From positions 1 through 54,987 of the forward strand of contig NZ_JAOPWR010000408.1 of the NCBI RefSeq assembly GCF_025965585.1: a stretch of 54,987 nucleotides of DNA, in the 5' to 3' direction. The stretch's first letter is position 1. Every line of letters starts with the position of its first letter. Shown piece by piece: positions 33,201-40,851 of this stretch. Below the pieces are notes generated by a model. It worked only from the letters and a program-made list of their open reading frames with translations, had not been told where the DNA came from and ran no database searches. This DNA is from Pseudonocardia sp. (GTDB taxonomy: Bacteria; Actinomycetota; Actinomycetes; Mycobacteriales; Pseudonocardiaceae). The translations under genes and the position numbers were made by a program.

Positions 33201-35769
33201 GTCCGAGTGCGACGAGACCAAGCTGCTCATCCGGATGCCCGACGGCACGATCCAGTACCGCGCGCGGAACACGGTCGACCCTTCCGGCATCAACGGCCAG
33301 AGCGTCTACAACGGCACCGCGAACGTGGACCGCATCGTCGGAGGCAATGACAACGACACCTTCTGGGGCAACGAGAACAACGACCGCATCGAGGGCGGCA
33401 GCGGCTCGGACGTCGCGCTCGGCGGTGACGGCAACGACATCCTCACCGACCTCGGCGGCGACGACGTGTCCAAGGGAGGTCCCGGCAACGACGCCATCGA
33501 CGCCGGTCCGGGCCTGGACATCATCATCGCCGGCGCGGGCAAGGACTTCACCAACGGTGGGGCCAACGCCAACGAGACCTTCGGTGGGGAGGGCGACGAC
33601 TTCATCATGCTGGGTCAGAGCCTCGACTCCGCCTTCGGTGACAGCGGCGACGACTGGCAGGAGGGCGGCGACCAGCCCGACCTCCTGCAGGGGGACAGCG
33701 GCAACCTGTTCTTCCTCGACGACTCCCAGAAGCCCGGCAACGACATCCTGATCGGGCAGGGCGGTGACGACGACTACGACCACGAGGGCGGTGACGACAT
33801 CGGCCTCGCCGGTGACGGCATCGAGAAGGTCGCCGGGGCGTCCGGGTTCGACTGGCAGATCGGCCAGGGCGAGACCAGGACGCTGCCGGACGGGTCCGTG
33901 GTGGTGGTCCCCCAGGACCTCGACCTGAACCTGGCCATCCCCGCGGACATCCTGACGGCCGACGTCCGCGACAAGTTCAACGAGGTCGAGGCGCTGTCCG
34001 GGTACGGCGCCGCCGACAAGATCCGGGGCGACGACGTCGTCCCCGCCACCGCGGGTGGCGGCGGGTTCATCGGGTGCGACGTGCTCGACCAGGCCGGTCT
34101 CGACCGCATCGCGGGTCTGGACCCCCTGATCCCACCGCTGACCACCCCGCTCGCGGACGTGATCGCCAACTCGCCGCAGGGCCGGTGCCCGAACCTGTCC
34201 GGGCCCGTCTGGGGAGCGGGCAACGTGCTCCTCGGCGGCGACGGCGCGGACCTGTTCGAGGGTCGCGGCGCCGACGACGTCATCGACGGCGACCGGTACC
34301 TGAACGTGCGCCTGAGCGTCCGTTCCGGACCGACCGGCCCCGAGATCGGTTCCACCGAGCTCATGGAGAACCTGCCGAAGTCGGGCACCTTCGGCCCGGG
34401 AACGACGGGCATGACACTGCAGCAGGCCGTGTTCGCGGGTCTCGTCGACCCGGGCAACATCGTGGCCGTTCGCGAGATCCTGGCGCCGGCGACCCCGGTC
34501 GGGATCGACACCGCGGTCTTCAGCGGTCCGCGTGCGGACTACGACGTCACCCTGATCGAGAACAACACCGGCGTGACCGTTGCCCACACCCGTGGCGCCG
34601 CGACCGACGGTGTCGACACGCTCCGGAACGTCGAGAAGCTCCAGTTCTCCGACCAGACCGTCAACGCCCTGCCGAACCGGCCGGGCACGGCGGGCGCCAC
34701 CCTGCTCAACCTCGGGACGAACGCGGCGGTGCCGGGCAATCCTGCGCGTCTGACACCGCAGGAGGCCGTGCCGGTCGCGGTGAACACTGCCGGGATCGTC
34801 GATCCCGACGGCACCACAGGCTCGACCTTCACGTTCCAGTGGCAGCAGCGGCTCGTCGGCGCGGCCGCCTTCGCGAACGTCGCCACGAACGGCGTCGCGG
34901 GCCGGGGCACCATGCAGGGCTTCACCCCGCTGCCGGCCGCCGGGGCCTTCCCGGGCGAGGTCGGACGAGAGCTGCGCGTGGTGATCACCTACACCGATGC
35001 GCTCGGCAACCCCGAGACGGTGACGTCCACGCCGGCGATCGTCGGCGACATGTTCCAGGGCGGCGCCGGCAACGACACCTTCACCGGGACGGCGAGCGAG
35101 GACACGGCCCGGGGTGCGGGTGGAAACGACACCCTCACCACGAACGACGGCAACGACGTCGTGTCCGGCGACGCCGGCGACGACACCCTCAGCACCGGCA
35201 ACGGGGACGACGTCATCGACGTCACCGGCGCCGGTGACGGGTTCGACGCCGTCAGTGGCGGGGCGGGCACCGACAAGATCGTGGCCAGGGCCAACGACAC
35301 GGTCATCGGGCTGCGGGGGGCCACCGCGCTCCAGACCGTCGAGCAGGTGACCGCCAACGGCTTCACCGGTGTGACGATCCGGGGTTCGGCCGCGGCCGAC
35401 ACGCTGAGCTTCACGACCGTGACCCTCACCGGCATCGTCGGCATCGACGGTGGCGCGGGTGACGACGTGATGAACAGCAGCGCCGGGAACGACATCGTCA
35501 AGTTCTCGACGGGAATGGGCAACGACCGGATCAACGGGTTCGACGCCAACCCGGCCGGTGACCAGGACCTGCTCGACGTGTCCGGGCTCGGGGTCACCAC
35601 GGCGAACTTCACCCAGCGGGTGACGATCGCGGCCTCGGGCGCCAACACCCTGATCACGGTGCGGAGCGCGCCGGGCGGCACCGTCCTCGGCACGATCACC
35701 CTGCTCGCCGTGACACCCGGATCGGGGGTGAACCAGATCAGCCAGACCGACTTCGTCCCGGTCCCGTAG
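30226..35769 (+). CDS. Secreted animal-type haem peroxidase with RTX calcium-binding repeats
   Basis: 1847 residues. A long basic N-region and hydrophobic stretch end in PASA|QAP near residue 64, a Sec-type signal peptide. The peroxidase domain covers about residues 220-920: the distal-His segment FGQFFDHGVDQ (near 268), the LTAVHQIFHSEHDRLV helix (near 533) and the proximal His in YRFGHSML (near 639). Acidic GPDGxxGD loops may add calcium sites. RTX nonapeptide repeats (GGxGNDxL type) fill about residues 1039-1190 and 1613-1690, separated by an Ig-like stretch (near 1495-1600). Expected role: extracellular haem peroxidase chemistry (peroxide, halide or phenol oxidation) or a calcium-dependent matrix protein. 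No type I secretion genes are nearby. ATG at 30226 has AGGAAG nine bases upstream. Confidence 0.92.
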   Translation: MSRSSLMQFRVHRRPPGASEPPIGVFRRRSPARHRTSAAVARRSLAVLTAAVLPIGVMTTPASAQAPVGQGFTVTASDLSFILDQIKIAEHHVANTTPATGICGALVGPGPFQIPSPLISKGLRTVDGSCNNLTAGKERVAAAGEVFPRLTAPQFQPAGPVPPGFGPPGNTSYAQTKGNVFDTEPRVVSNLIVDQTSTNPAAVAAAGFPVRTQGNEGVMPCTTDPDPLANPPVAAVPADCTPSHQTLFIPNVTTDVGLSPPFNSLFTIFGQFFDHGVDQTVKGGGGTVFVPLKNDDPLIAGPDHIVGNADDLPASLRFMVLSRGRNQPGPDGVAGDNPATPADESADDVHDADNTDSPWVDQSQTYTSNASHQVYLREYVKDAVSGKPVATGKLIHQPDGGMGTWALVKKQAAEVLGLKLTDPDVFDIPMVAADAYGNLIPGPNGFPQFVTATGTVEGNPAGGGVAVPAGVKHFDVPFLTDIAHNAEPLPGLVPDGDTTASADFAHQPAGTYDDEMLNAHYIAGDGRVNENIGLTAVHQIFHSEHDRLVDAVKATVNADPALKAAYEAVNTTAPGDARTFAVGERFFQAARFVTEMEYQHLVFEEFARKVQPAINPFEPFAFTQTDLNPAVRAEFAHAVYRFGHSMLTETIPRRNEDKPGPDGVFGTSDDIVGSSNDIDLLAAFLNPPEYNNGGPDGHLTSQQAGGAILMGLSDQVGNEIDEFVTDTLRNNLLGLPLDLPTINMTRARSEGVPTLNVVRRQLFASTNDGQLKPYISWVDFGENIKHPESLVNFVAAYGRHPSILTGAGPDGIVGDLPSTPVDESADNAGEPTLTSRREAARLIVSPDTLNGEVGPADAAAFMNSTGAWADTAGGANSVTGLDKVDLWMGGLAETTFPFGGLLGSTFNFIFENQLTDLQNGDRLYYLARTPGMNLRQQLEGNSFAELIMRNTPAHTLKADAFATADCKFELKNLAGTPAGFAASGNAVANDPASECDETKLLIRMPDGTIQYRARNTVDPSGINGQSVYNGTANVDRIVGGNDNDTFWGNENNDRIEGGSGSDVALGGDGNDILTDLGGDDVSKGGPGNDAIDAGPGLDIIIAGAGKDFTNGGANANETFGGEGDDFIMLGQSLDSAFGDSGDDWQEGGDQPDLLQGDSGNLFFLDDSQKPGNDILIGQGGDDDYDHEGGDDIGLAGDGIEKVAGASGFDWQIGQGETRTLPDGSVVVVPQDLDLNLAIPADILTADVRDKFNEVEALSGYGAADKIRGDDVVPATAGGGGFIGCDVLDQAGLDRIAGLDPLIPPLTTPLADVIANSPQGRCPNLSGPVWGAGNVLLGGDGADLFEGRGADDVIDGDRYLNVRLSVRSGPTGPEIGSTELMENLPKSGTFGPGTTGMTLQQAVFAGLVDPGNIVAVREILAPATPVGIDTAVFSGPRADYDVTLIENNTGVTVAHTRGAATDGVDTLRNVEKLQFSDQTVNALPNRPGTAGATLLNLGTNAAVPGNPARLTPQEAVPVAVNTAGIVDPDGTTGSTFTFQWQQRLVGAAAFANVATNGVAGRGTMQGFTPLPAAGAFPGEVGRELRVVITYTDALGNPETVTSTPAIVGDMFQGGAGNDTFTGTASEDTARGAGGNDTLTTNDGNDVVSGDAGDDTLSTGNGDDVIDVTGAGDGFDAVSGGAGTDKIVARANDTVIGLRGATALQTVEQVTANGFTGVTIRGSAAADTLSFTTVTLTGIVGIDGGAGDDVMNSSAGNDIVKFSTGMGNDRINGFDANPAGDQDLLDVSGLGVTTANFTQRVTIAASGANTLITVRSAPGGTVLGTITLLAVTPGSGVNQISQTDFVPVP

Positions 35770-35789
35770 TACCGGAGCAGGTCCACCCC

Positions 35790-35819
35790 GTGGGGGTCGC
35801 GGTACGCCGCGACCCCCAC
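35790..35819 (+). terminator. Strong terminator of the RTX peroxidase gene
   Basis: Perfect 13-bp stem (GTGGGGGTCGCGG with CCGCGACCCCCAC) and a TACG loop, 20 bases after the stop codon. Confidence 0.85.
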
Positions 35820-36024
35820 AGGCGTGTCCCGGTGGAGCGCCGGTGATCGGCGTCAGCCGCACATGAAGGCCCCTCGAACGGCGCTCACGTACGGCCGGTC
35901 GCGGTCATGGTGGCCGCCGCCGATAGATGATCGGGCTCGACCGCACCGGAGTGACCGGTCGAGGGCGGCGACGCCCGACCGGCAGCAATCACGAGTTCGG
36001 CCGGTGAGGGGTGGGCGGCGTGGG

Positions 36025-36789
36025 TCAGGCGCCCGCGGCGCGGCTCGTGCCGAACATCTCGTCGAGGGTGACCGGCTCCAGGCGGCGCTCCCGCACCAGG
36101 TCCAGGACCTCGTCGAGCAGGCCCAGCACCGTCGGGCGGTTCGCGTGGCCGAGCATGATCACCCCGGGCTGCAGGAAGGTCCGCGCCCGGTCCATGAGGA
36201 TCTCCGGTGTCACCTCGGCGGAGTCCCCGTAGGAGCCGCTCCACTGCACCGACCGTGTGTAGCCCAGGCTCCCCGCCACCGCGTCGACCCGGGCGTCGTG
36301 CGCGCCGAAGGGTGGCCGGCAGTAGGGCCGGGTCGTGATCCCGAAGAGCCGCGCGACCCACGCGTCGTTGCGCTCGAGCTCCTCGCGGATCCGCCCGTCG
36401 GGCAGCTCGGTCAGTTGCCGATGGCTCCACGTGTGGTTGATCATCTGGACCTGGCCGGCCGCGATCAGCGGCGCCAGCGCCCGGGCCTGCGGGCGCCAGG
36501 CGCCGTCGAGGACCCCGTTCGGGCTGAACGTGAGGTGGACCCCCGACCGGCGGGCGAAGTCGACGTACCCCGCGACGCAGTCGGCGCATGTCCCGTCGTC
36601 GACGGTCAGCGCGATCCCTCTTCCGTCCCCGACCGGGCCGCGCCGGAGCTCCCGCGACGGCCCGGGGTGCGGGGCCGGCACGGCTGGCAGGGACGGGGGC
36701 GGCGGGGACACGGCGGCGACGCAGCCGGTCAGCAGTGCGGCGGTCCCGAGCCCGAGCAGGCCGAGGAACTCCCGTCGCGACCGGGACAC
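36025..36789 (-). CDS. Tat-type lipoprotein polysaccharide deacetylase (NodB domain)
   Basis: 254 residues from GTG at 36789. The N-terminus has a twin-arginine motif (SRREFLG), a hydrophobic stretch and lipobox LTGC near residue 25, so a Tat-exported lipoprotein is expected. The NodB fold shows motif 1 TVDDG (near 68) with catalytic and metal Asp, motif 2 HTWSH (near 122) with two metal His, and motif 3 RPPFGAHD (near 157). It should remove N-acetyl (or O-acetyl) groups from a surface glycan. GTG has no ribosome binding site. An in-frame CTG at 36819 overlaps the previous stop as CTGA and has GAGGA six bases upstream, so it may be the true start. Last gene of the glycan operon. Confidence 0.88.
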   Translation of the reverse strand: MSRSRREFLGLLGLGTAALLTGCVAAVSPPPPSLPAVPAPHPGPSRELRRGPVGDGRGIALTVDDGTCADCVAGYVDFARRSGVHLTFSPNGVLDGAWRPQARALAPLIAAGQVQMINHTWSHRQLTELPDGRIREELERNDAWVARLFGITTRPYCRPPFGAHDARVDAVAGSLGYTRSVQWSGSYGDSAEVTPEILMDRARTFLQPGVIMLGHANRPTVLGLLDEVLDLVRERRLEPVTLDEMFGTSRAAGA

Positions 36790-36815
36790 CCCGGCCGCGC
36801 AGCGGTGGGCCGGGC

Positions 36816-39008
36816 TCAGGGCGGGTCCTCGAAGAACGGGGCCATCATCGGGGCGAGCCAGGCGCTGTAGGGCGTCGAGACGTGGCTCTCGTCCCGGTAG
36901 ACCAGCATGCCGTTCACGATGGCCGGGCAGTCCTTGAGCGTGCAGAACCAGGAGATCGGCTCCACCGCCGTGACCCCGGCGGCCGCCAGCGTCCGCGCCA
37001 TCTCCTCGTGCCGGCCGTGGTAGGGCCACACCTCGTCCCGCCCGGAGGTGCACGCTCCGACGTCGCGGAGGTGGTTCGCGACGCACTCGGGCATGCTCCG
37101 GCCGGGGTAGGGCGTGTCGAGGAGGAAGCCCACCGGGATGGCCGCGGCCTGCAGCCGGCGGATCGTCGCCACCGTGCCCTCGGCCCAGCCCACGTTGCTG
37201 ACCTCGCCGCGCGGGACGGTGTCGCTCTGTCCGATCACGACGACGTCGGGATGCAGATCCACGATCGCGCCGACGGTCGCCTCCCGCCACGTCGCGCACT
37301 CGCCGTAGACCCGGCGGAGGTTCGCGTTGTAGACCTCGTGGGCCGCGATCGGACAGGCCACCTTGGTCCACGTGACCAGCCGCCAGTGGTGCTGCCGGGC
37401 CGCGACGTCGAGCGCGGGGAACCACTGCTGTGCGTGGGAGTCACCGGTCAGCACCATCGTCCGGCTCCCCGTGGGATCACCGTGCACGCAGGGCTTCAGC
37501 TGGGTGGCGAGGTAGCCGAGGTGGCAGCCGTCCCCGCTGGTCGCGGGCTGGTCCAGGGAGACGTCGGAGAGCCTCGGGACCAGGTTGCTGGGCGCGCTGG
37601 TCGTGCGGGTGGCCTCGCCCACCGCCGCCTGCACGGCGCTGACGTCGGCCTGCGTCAGGGGCAGGGGGGTGGTCGCGACACCGGTGCCGACCAGCGTCGG
37701 AACGGTGACGATGAGAACCGTCGCGATCCCGATCACCGTGCCGTTGAGCGCGATGCCGGTGTCGAACCAGCGCCCGGGGCGGAGCCGGGTGTGGCGGGTC
37801 GGGGACTCGAGCGCCCAGTACGTCAGCACCGCCAGCCACAGGGCCAGCACCATGACCTGGGCGCTCTCCCACCACTCGAAGGTGCGCCCGTACATCAGCG
37901 GGACGAGCACCACCATCGGCCAGTGCCACAGGTACCAGGCGTAGGAGACGCTGCCGACGCCCTGCATCGGACGACGGCGCAGCAGGACCTCGGCGGTCCC
38001 TTGCGACGTGGCGCAACCGGCCGCGACGACCGCGGCCGCACCGAGCACTGGCACGAGTGCGGCGCTACCGGGGAACGGAGTCTCGTCGGTGAAGACGGTG
38101 CCGGACCAGAGGATCGCCGCAAGCCCCGCCCACGACAGGACGGCCGCGGCCCGGGCCGGGAGCGCGGCGAGACGCGGGCCGGCAACGGCCAGGAGCGCCC
38201 CGGCCCCGAGCTCCCACGCCCGCGTGTGGAGGGAGAAGTAGGCGAGCGGGGCGTCGGTACCGGTCACGGTGACCGACGCCAGCAGCGACGCCCCGCAGAC
38301 CCCCGCGAGCACCACGGCGAGCAGCCATCTCCGTCGGCGGCAGCCGAGGACGCAGAGCACGACGAGAGCGGGCCAGAGCAGGTAGAACTGCTCCTCGACG
38401 GCCAGGCTCCAGAAGTGCTGCATCGGCGACTCCGGACCGCCGATCTGCTGGTAGTCCACGCCCTCGGCCGCGAGCCGGTAGTTGACCGCGTACAGCGCGG
38501 TGAAGACGGCCGCCCAGGCGGTGTCGACCAGCTGGAAGACCGACCCCCAGATCCGGGCCGCGAGAAGCGTGACCACCAGCACCAGCGCGGCCGGGGGCAG
38601 CAGGCGCCGGATGCGGCGGGCGTAGAACGCGGTCAGCGAGACCCGGCCCGACGCCGCCACCTCACGCAGCAGGCCACCCGTGATGAGGAACCCCGAGATC
38701 ACGAAGAAGACGTCGACCCCGACGTAGCCGCCGGTCACCGCGGGCACGCCGGCGTGGTAGGCCACCACGAGGAGCACCGCCACCGCGCGCAGGCCCTGGA
38801 TGTCGGGGCGGAAGTCGCGCGGGCCCAGCACGGCCGCGGGGCGCCTCGCCGGGCGCGGCACCGCCGGCAGCGCCACCGTGGGCAGCGCCACCGTCGAGAG
38901 GGCCACCGTCGAGAGGGCCACCGTGGGCAGCGGCGCCGTCACGGTGTCTCCTGCGCCGCCCCTCCCAGGGCTGCGCGCCGCGGCCCGGAACGCGGGCTGG
39001 ATGCTCAT
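36816..39008 (-). CDS. Membrane acyltransferase (AT3) fused to SGNH domain
   Basis: 730 residues of the OafA/OafB type. About residues 55-400 are the ten-helix AT3 acyltransferase: FRPDIQGLRAVAVLLVVAYHAG with the conserved R and H, YVGVDVFFVISGFLI, FYARRIRRLLPPA and FWSLAVEEQFYLLWP. A C-terminal periplasm-type SGNH domain begins near residue 510 (LTGDSHAQQW), with DESHVSTPYS (DxxH pair) near the end. It should move acetyl groups across the membrane and onto a surface glycan. Residues 27-50 hold TVAL[S/P] repeats. ATG overlaps the glycosyltransferase stop (ATGA). Confidence 0.92.
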   Translation of the reverse strand: MSIQPAFRAAARSPGRGGAGDTVTAPLPTVALSTVALSTVALPTVALPAVPRPARRPAAVLGPRDFRPDIQGLRAVAVLLVVAYHAGVPAVTGGYVGVDVFFVISGFLITGGLLREVAASGRVSLTAFYARRIRRLLPPAALVLVVTLLAARIWGSVFQLVDTAWAAVFTALYAVNYRLAAEGVDYQQIGGPESPMQHFWSLAVEEQFYLLWPALVVLCVLGCRRRRWLLAVVLAGVCGASLLASVTVTGTDAPLAYFSLHTRAWELGAGALLAVAGPRLAALPARAAAVLSWAGLAAILWSGTVFTDETPFPGSAALVPVLGAAAVVAAGCATSQGTAEVLLRRRPMQGVGSVSYAWYLWHWPMVVLVPLMYGRTFEWWESAQVMVLALWLAVLTYWALESPTRHTRLRPGRWFDTGIALNGTVIGIATVLIVTVPTLVGTGVATTPLPLTQADVSAVQAAVGEATRTTSAPSNLVPRLSDVSLDQPATSGDGCHLGYLATQLKPCVHGDPTGSRTMVLTGDSHAQQWFPALDVAARQHHWRLVTWTKVACPIAAHEVYNANLRRVYGECATWREATVGAIVDLHPDVVVIGQSDTVPRGEVSNVGWAEGTVATIRRLQAAAIPVGFLLDTPYPGRSMPECVANHLRDVGACTSGRDEVWPYHGRHEEMARTLAAAGVTAVEPISWFCTLKDCPAIVNGMLVYRDESHVSTPYSAWLAPMMAPFFEDPP
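38872..38931. repeat. 15-bp in-frame tandem repeats in the acyltransferase gene
   Basis: Four 15-bp units in the order GCCACCGTGGGCAGC, GCCACCGTCGAGAGG, GCCACCGTCGAGAGG, GCCACCGTGGGCAGC. On the minus strand they encode the pentapeptide TVAL[P/S] in the cytoplasmic N-terminal tail. Decayed units flank them. Confidence 0.85.
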
Positions 39009-40591
39009 GCGGCCACGGGACCGGAGGCCACCGGCGCCTCGCGGACGGTCCGCGTCAGCGGCATGACCAGCAGGGGCAGGTGGACGTACGCCCCGAGGAC
39101 GGCGAGCCCGATCATGGCCCAGTAGGCGGCGAACCCGTAGGTGGCGGTACCGACGGCCAGCCCCACGTAGATCAGCAGCTGGGTCACCCCGACGTAGACC
39201 TTCACGATCCGGTTGACCGTCACCGCCACCGGGGTCGCCCGGCCCGCGGACGAACCGGTGGCCACCCACTCCTTCGTCCGGCCCGTGACGAGGTGGGCGA
39301 TCGCCACCGCGTGGGCGTAGGAGTAGAGCAGCTGGACGCGCAGCACGTCGACGCGCCAGCGGCCCTTCATGAGCAGGGGCAGCACCACGAACCACATGCA
39401 CAGGGCGCCGACCAGCCAGATGCTGTTCATCGGCTCGATCCAGGCCGGGAGGAGGTAGAGCATCGTCAGCGCGGGCAGCGGCGCGACGAAGGCGTTGAGG
39501 GCCGTGGAGATGTAGTAGAGGAACCCCGACCAGAAGCAGGCGCGCTGCCGGAAGCTGATCCGCTCCGCGGCGTGGAACGACGGGGTGGCCAGCAGGCTCA
39601 TCGCGCCGGTGCACCACCGGTACTGCTGGTTGAGGAAGCCGCCGAGCGTGTCCGGGCACAGACCCTTGGAGACGAGGATCGGCACGTACCGCACGTGGTA
39701 GCCGGCCTTCATCATGTTGACGCCGGTGTGCACGTCCTCCGAGTGCCCGATCTGCGCGAAGCCACCGGACGCCACCAGCGCCGCGCGCCGGTAGAGCGCG
39801 CAGGTGCCCACGCAGATGGCGGCCCGCGAGCGGTCGCGCGCGGGCTGGATCCAGCGGTAGAACAGCTCCTGCGTCGCCCCGGCGCAGCGCCGGAACCAGT
39901 GCATGCCGCGCCCCGTGTCGAAGAACTGCGGCGACTGCACGATCCCGACGTCCGGGTCGTCGGTGTAGGGCACGAGCTCGAACAGGTAGTCCGGCCGGGG
40001 CACGAAGTCCGCGTCGAAGATCGCGATGAGCTCGCCGTCGCTGTTCTCGTAGCCGAACCGCAGGTTGCCGGCCTTCTTGAGCCGACCGGGGTTGTCGCGG
40101 GTGCGGTAGTCGAACCCGAACCCCCGGGCGAGGTCGCGGACCTCCGCGCGCACCCCGTCGTCGAGGACGAGCACCCGCAGCCCGCCGGGCCACTCGAGCC
40201 TGCTGACGTGGGTGTAGGTGTTGCGCAGGACCTCGATCGGCTCGCCCGCCGTCGGCAGGAAGACGTCGACGTCCGGGTACCGCTCGGGGCGGTACTCCAG
40301 GAGGCGCAGCTCGTGGTCGAGCCGCGACACCCGCTTGGTCCGGCTGTTGCTCGCCAGCGAGACGACGAGGGTGACGGTGTAGAGCGACATGGGGAGCAGG
40401 AAGAGCAGCAGCCGGGTGTCGGCGGTGGCGAACCGCGCGATGCTCCAGGCGATCAGGGCGAAGGACAGCGCCTGCACGAGGAGCAGCCAGCGGTGCTGGC
40501 GGCCCATGTACCAGTACTTCTCCTCGTCGGTGGGGGGTGCGGGCAGCGCCTGGTCGGGGAAGCCGGCGCGGCGGCGGGTCGGTGTGCTCAT
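39005..40591 (-). CDS. Membrane glycosyltransferase family 2 (cellulose-synthase-like)
   Basis: 528 residues. Two N-terminal helices precede a GT-A domain: DVFLPTAGEP (near residue 110), VLDDGVRAEV (near 142), the DAD motif FDADFVPRP (near 195), GTCALYRR (near 263), HSEDVHTG (near 286) and the processive-type QQYRWCTGAM (Q-x-x-R-W, near 317). At least four helices follow. This pattern fits a processive enzyme that makes and exports a beta-glycan. No PilZ domain is present. ATG at 40591 has GGAGG six bases upstream. It is first of the three overlapping glycan genes; the deacetylase suggests an N-acetylhexosamine polymer (inference). Confidence 0.92.
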   Translation of the reverse strand: MSTPTRRRAGFPDQALPAPPTDEEKYWYMGRQHRWLLLVQALSFALIAWSIARFATADTRLLLFLLPMSLYTVTLVVSLASNSRTKRVSRLDHELRLLEYRPERYPDVDVFLPTAGEPIEVLRNTYTHVSRLEWPGGLRVLVLDDGVRAEVRDLARGFGFDYRTRDNPGRLKKAGNLRFGYENSDGELIAIFDADFVPRPDYLFELVPYTDDPDVGIVQSPQFFDTGRGMHWFRRCAGATQELFYRWIQPARDRSRAAICVGTCALYRRAALVASGGFAQIGHSEDVHTGVNMMKAGYHVRYVPILVSKGLCPDTLGGFLNQQYRWCTGAMSLLATPSFHAAERISFRQRACFWSGFLYYISTALNAFVAPLPALTMLYLLPAWIEPMNSIWLVGALCMWFVVLPLLMKGRWRVDVLRVQLLYSYAHAVAIAHLVTGRTKEWVATGSSAGRATPVAVTVNRIVKVYVGVTQLLIYVGLAVGTATYGFAAYWAMIGLAVLGAYVHLPLLVMPLTRTVREAPVASGPVAA

Positions 40592-40713
40592 CGGGGGCCT
40601 CCGGGTCGCGGAGGCGGCAACCGGCCCGCGCGTCCTGCGCAGACCTCGGCCACGGCAGCCCCTCGCACGACACGGATCCTCACCGGGCCCGTACCGGCCG
40701 GACAGCCATACCT

Positions 40714-40742
40714 GGGGTGCGCCATCCCCCCAAAGTGGAGGG
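40714..40742. promoter_or_regulatory. Shared promoter motif, copy C, in divergent glycan/TCS region
   Basis: GGGGTGCGCC followed after two bases by CCCCCCAAAGTGGAGGG. The second part matches copy B upstream of the peroxidase at 15 of 17 bases. It lies between the glycosyltransferase (minus) and response regulator (plus) starts. A possible regulator -10 box, TAACCT, follows at about 40764. Confidence 0.45.
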
Positions 40743-40851
40743 AAGCGCTCGAACCACATATCGGTAACCTCTGGGACGAACAGCCCGACTCACCTCCCGC
40801 CGAGGGGTGCGTGCCGCGACCACGGACCACGAACCAGGGACGAGGGAGACG

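Noticed and set aside
33340..33700. GGC-GAC-rich repeats as DNA repeats or recombination sites
   Set aside because: They are simply the coding sequence of RTX nonapeptides (GGxGxD); the units are not identical at the DNA level.
32926..35862. Long open frame (978 codons) on minus under the RTX peroxidase gene
   Set aside because: It mirrors the plus-strand gene in the GC-rich third-codon frame. No ribosome binding site or recognisable domain; the plus strand encodes clear peroxidase and RTX motifs.
40592..40851. Leader peptide in the divergent glycan/TCS promoter region
   Set aside because: No short ORF with a good ribosome binding site was found; only the shared motif and a -10-like TAACCT stand out.
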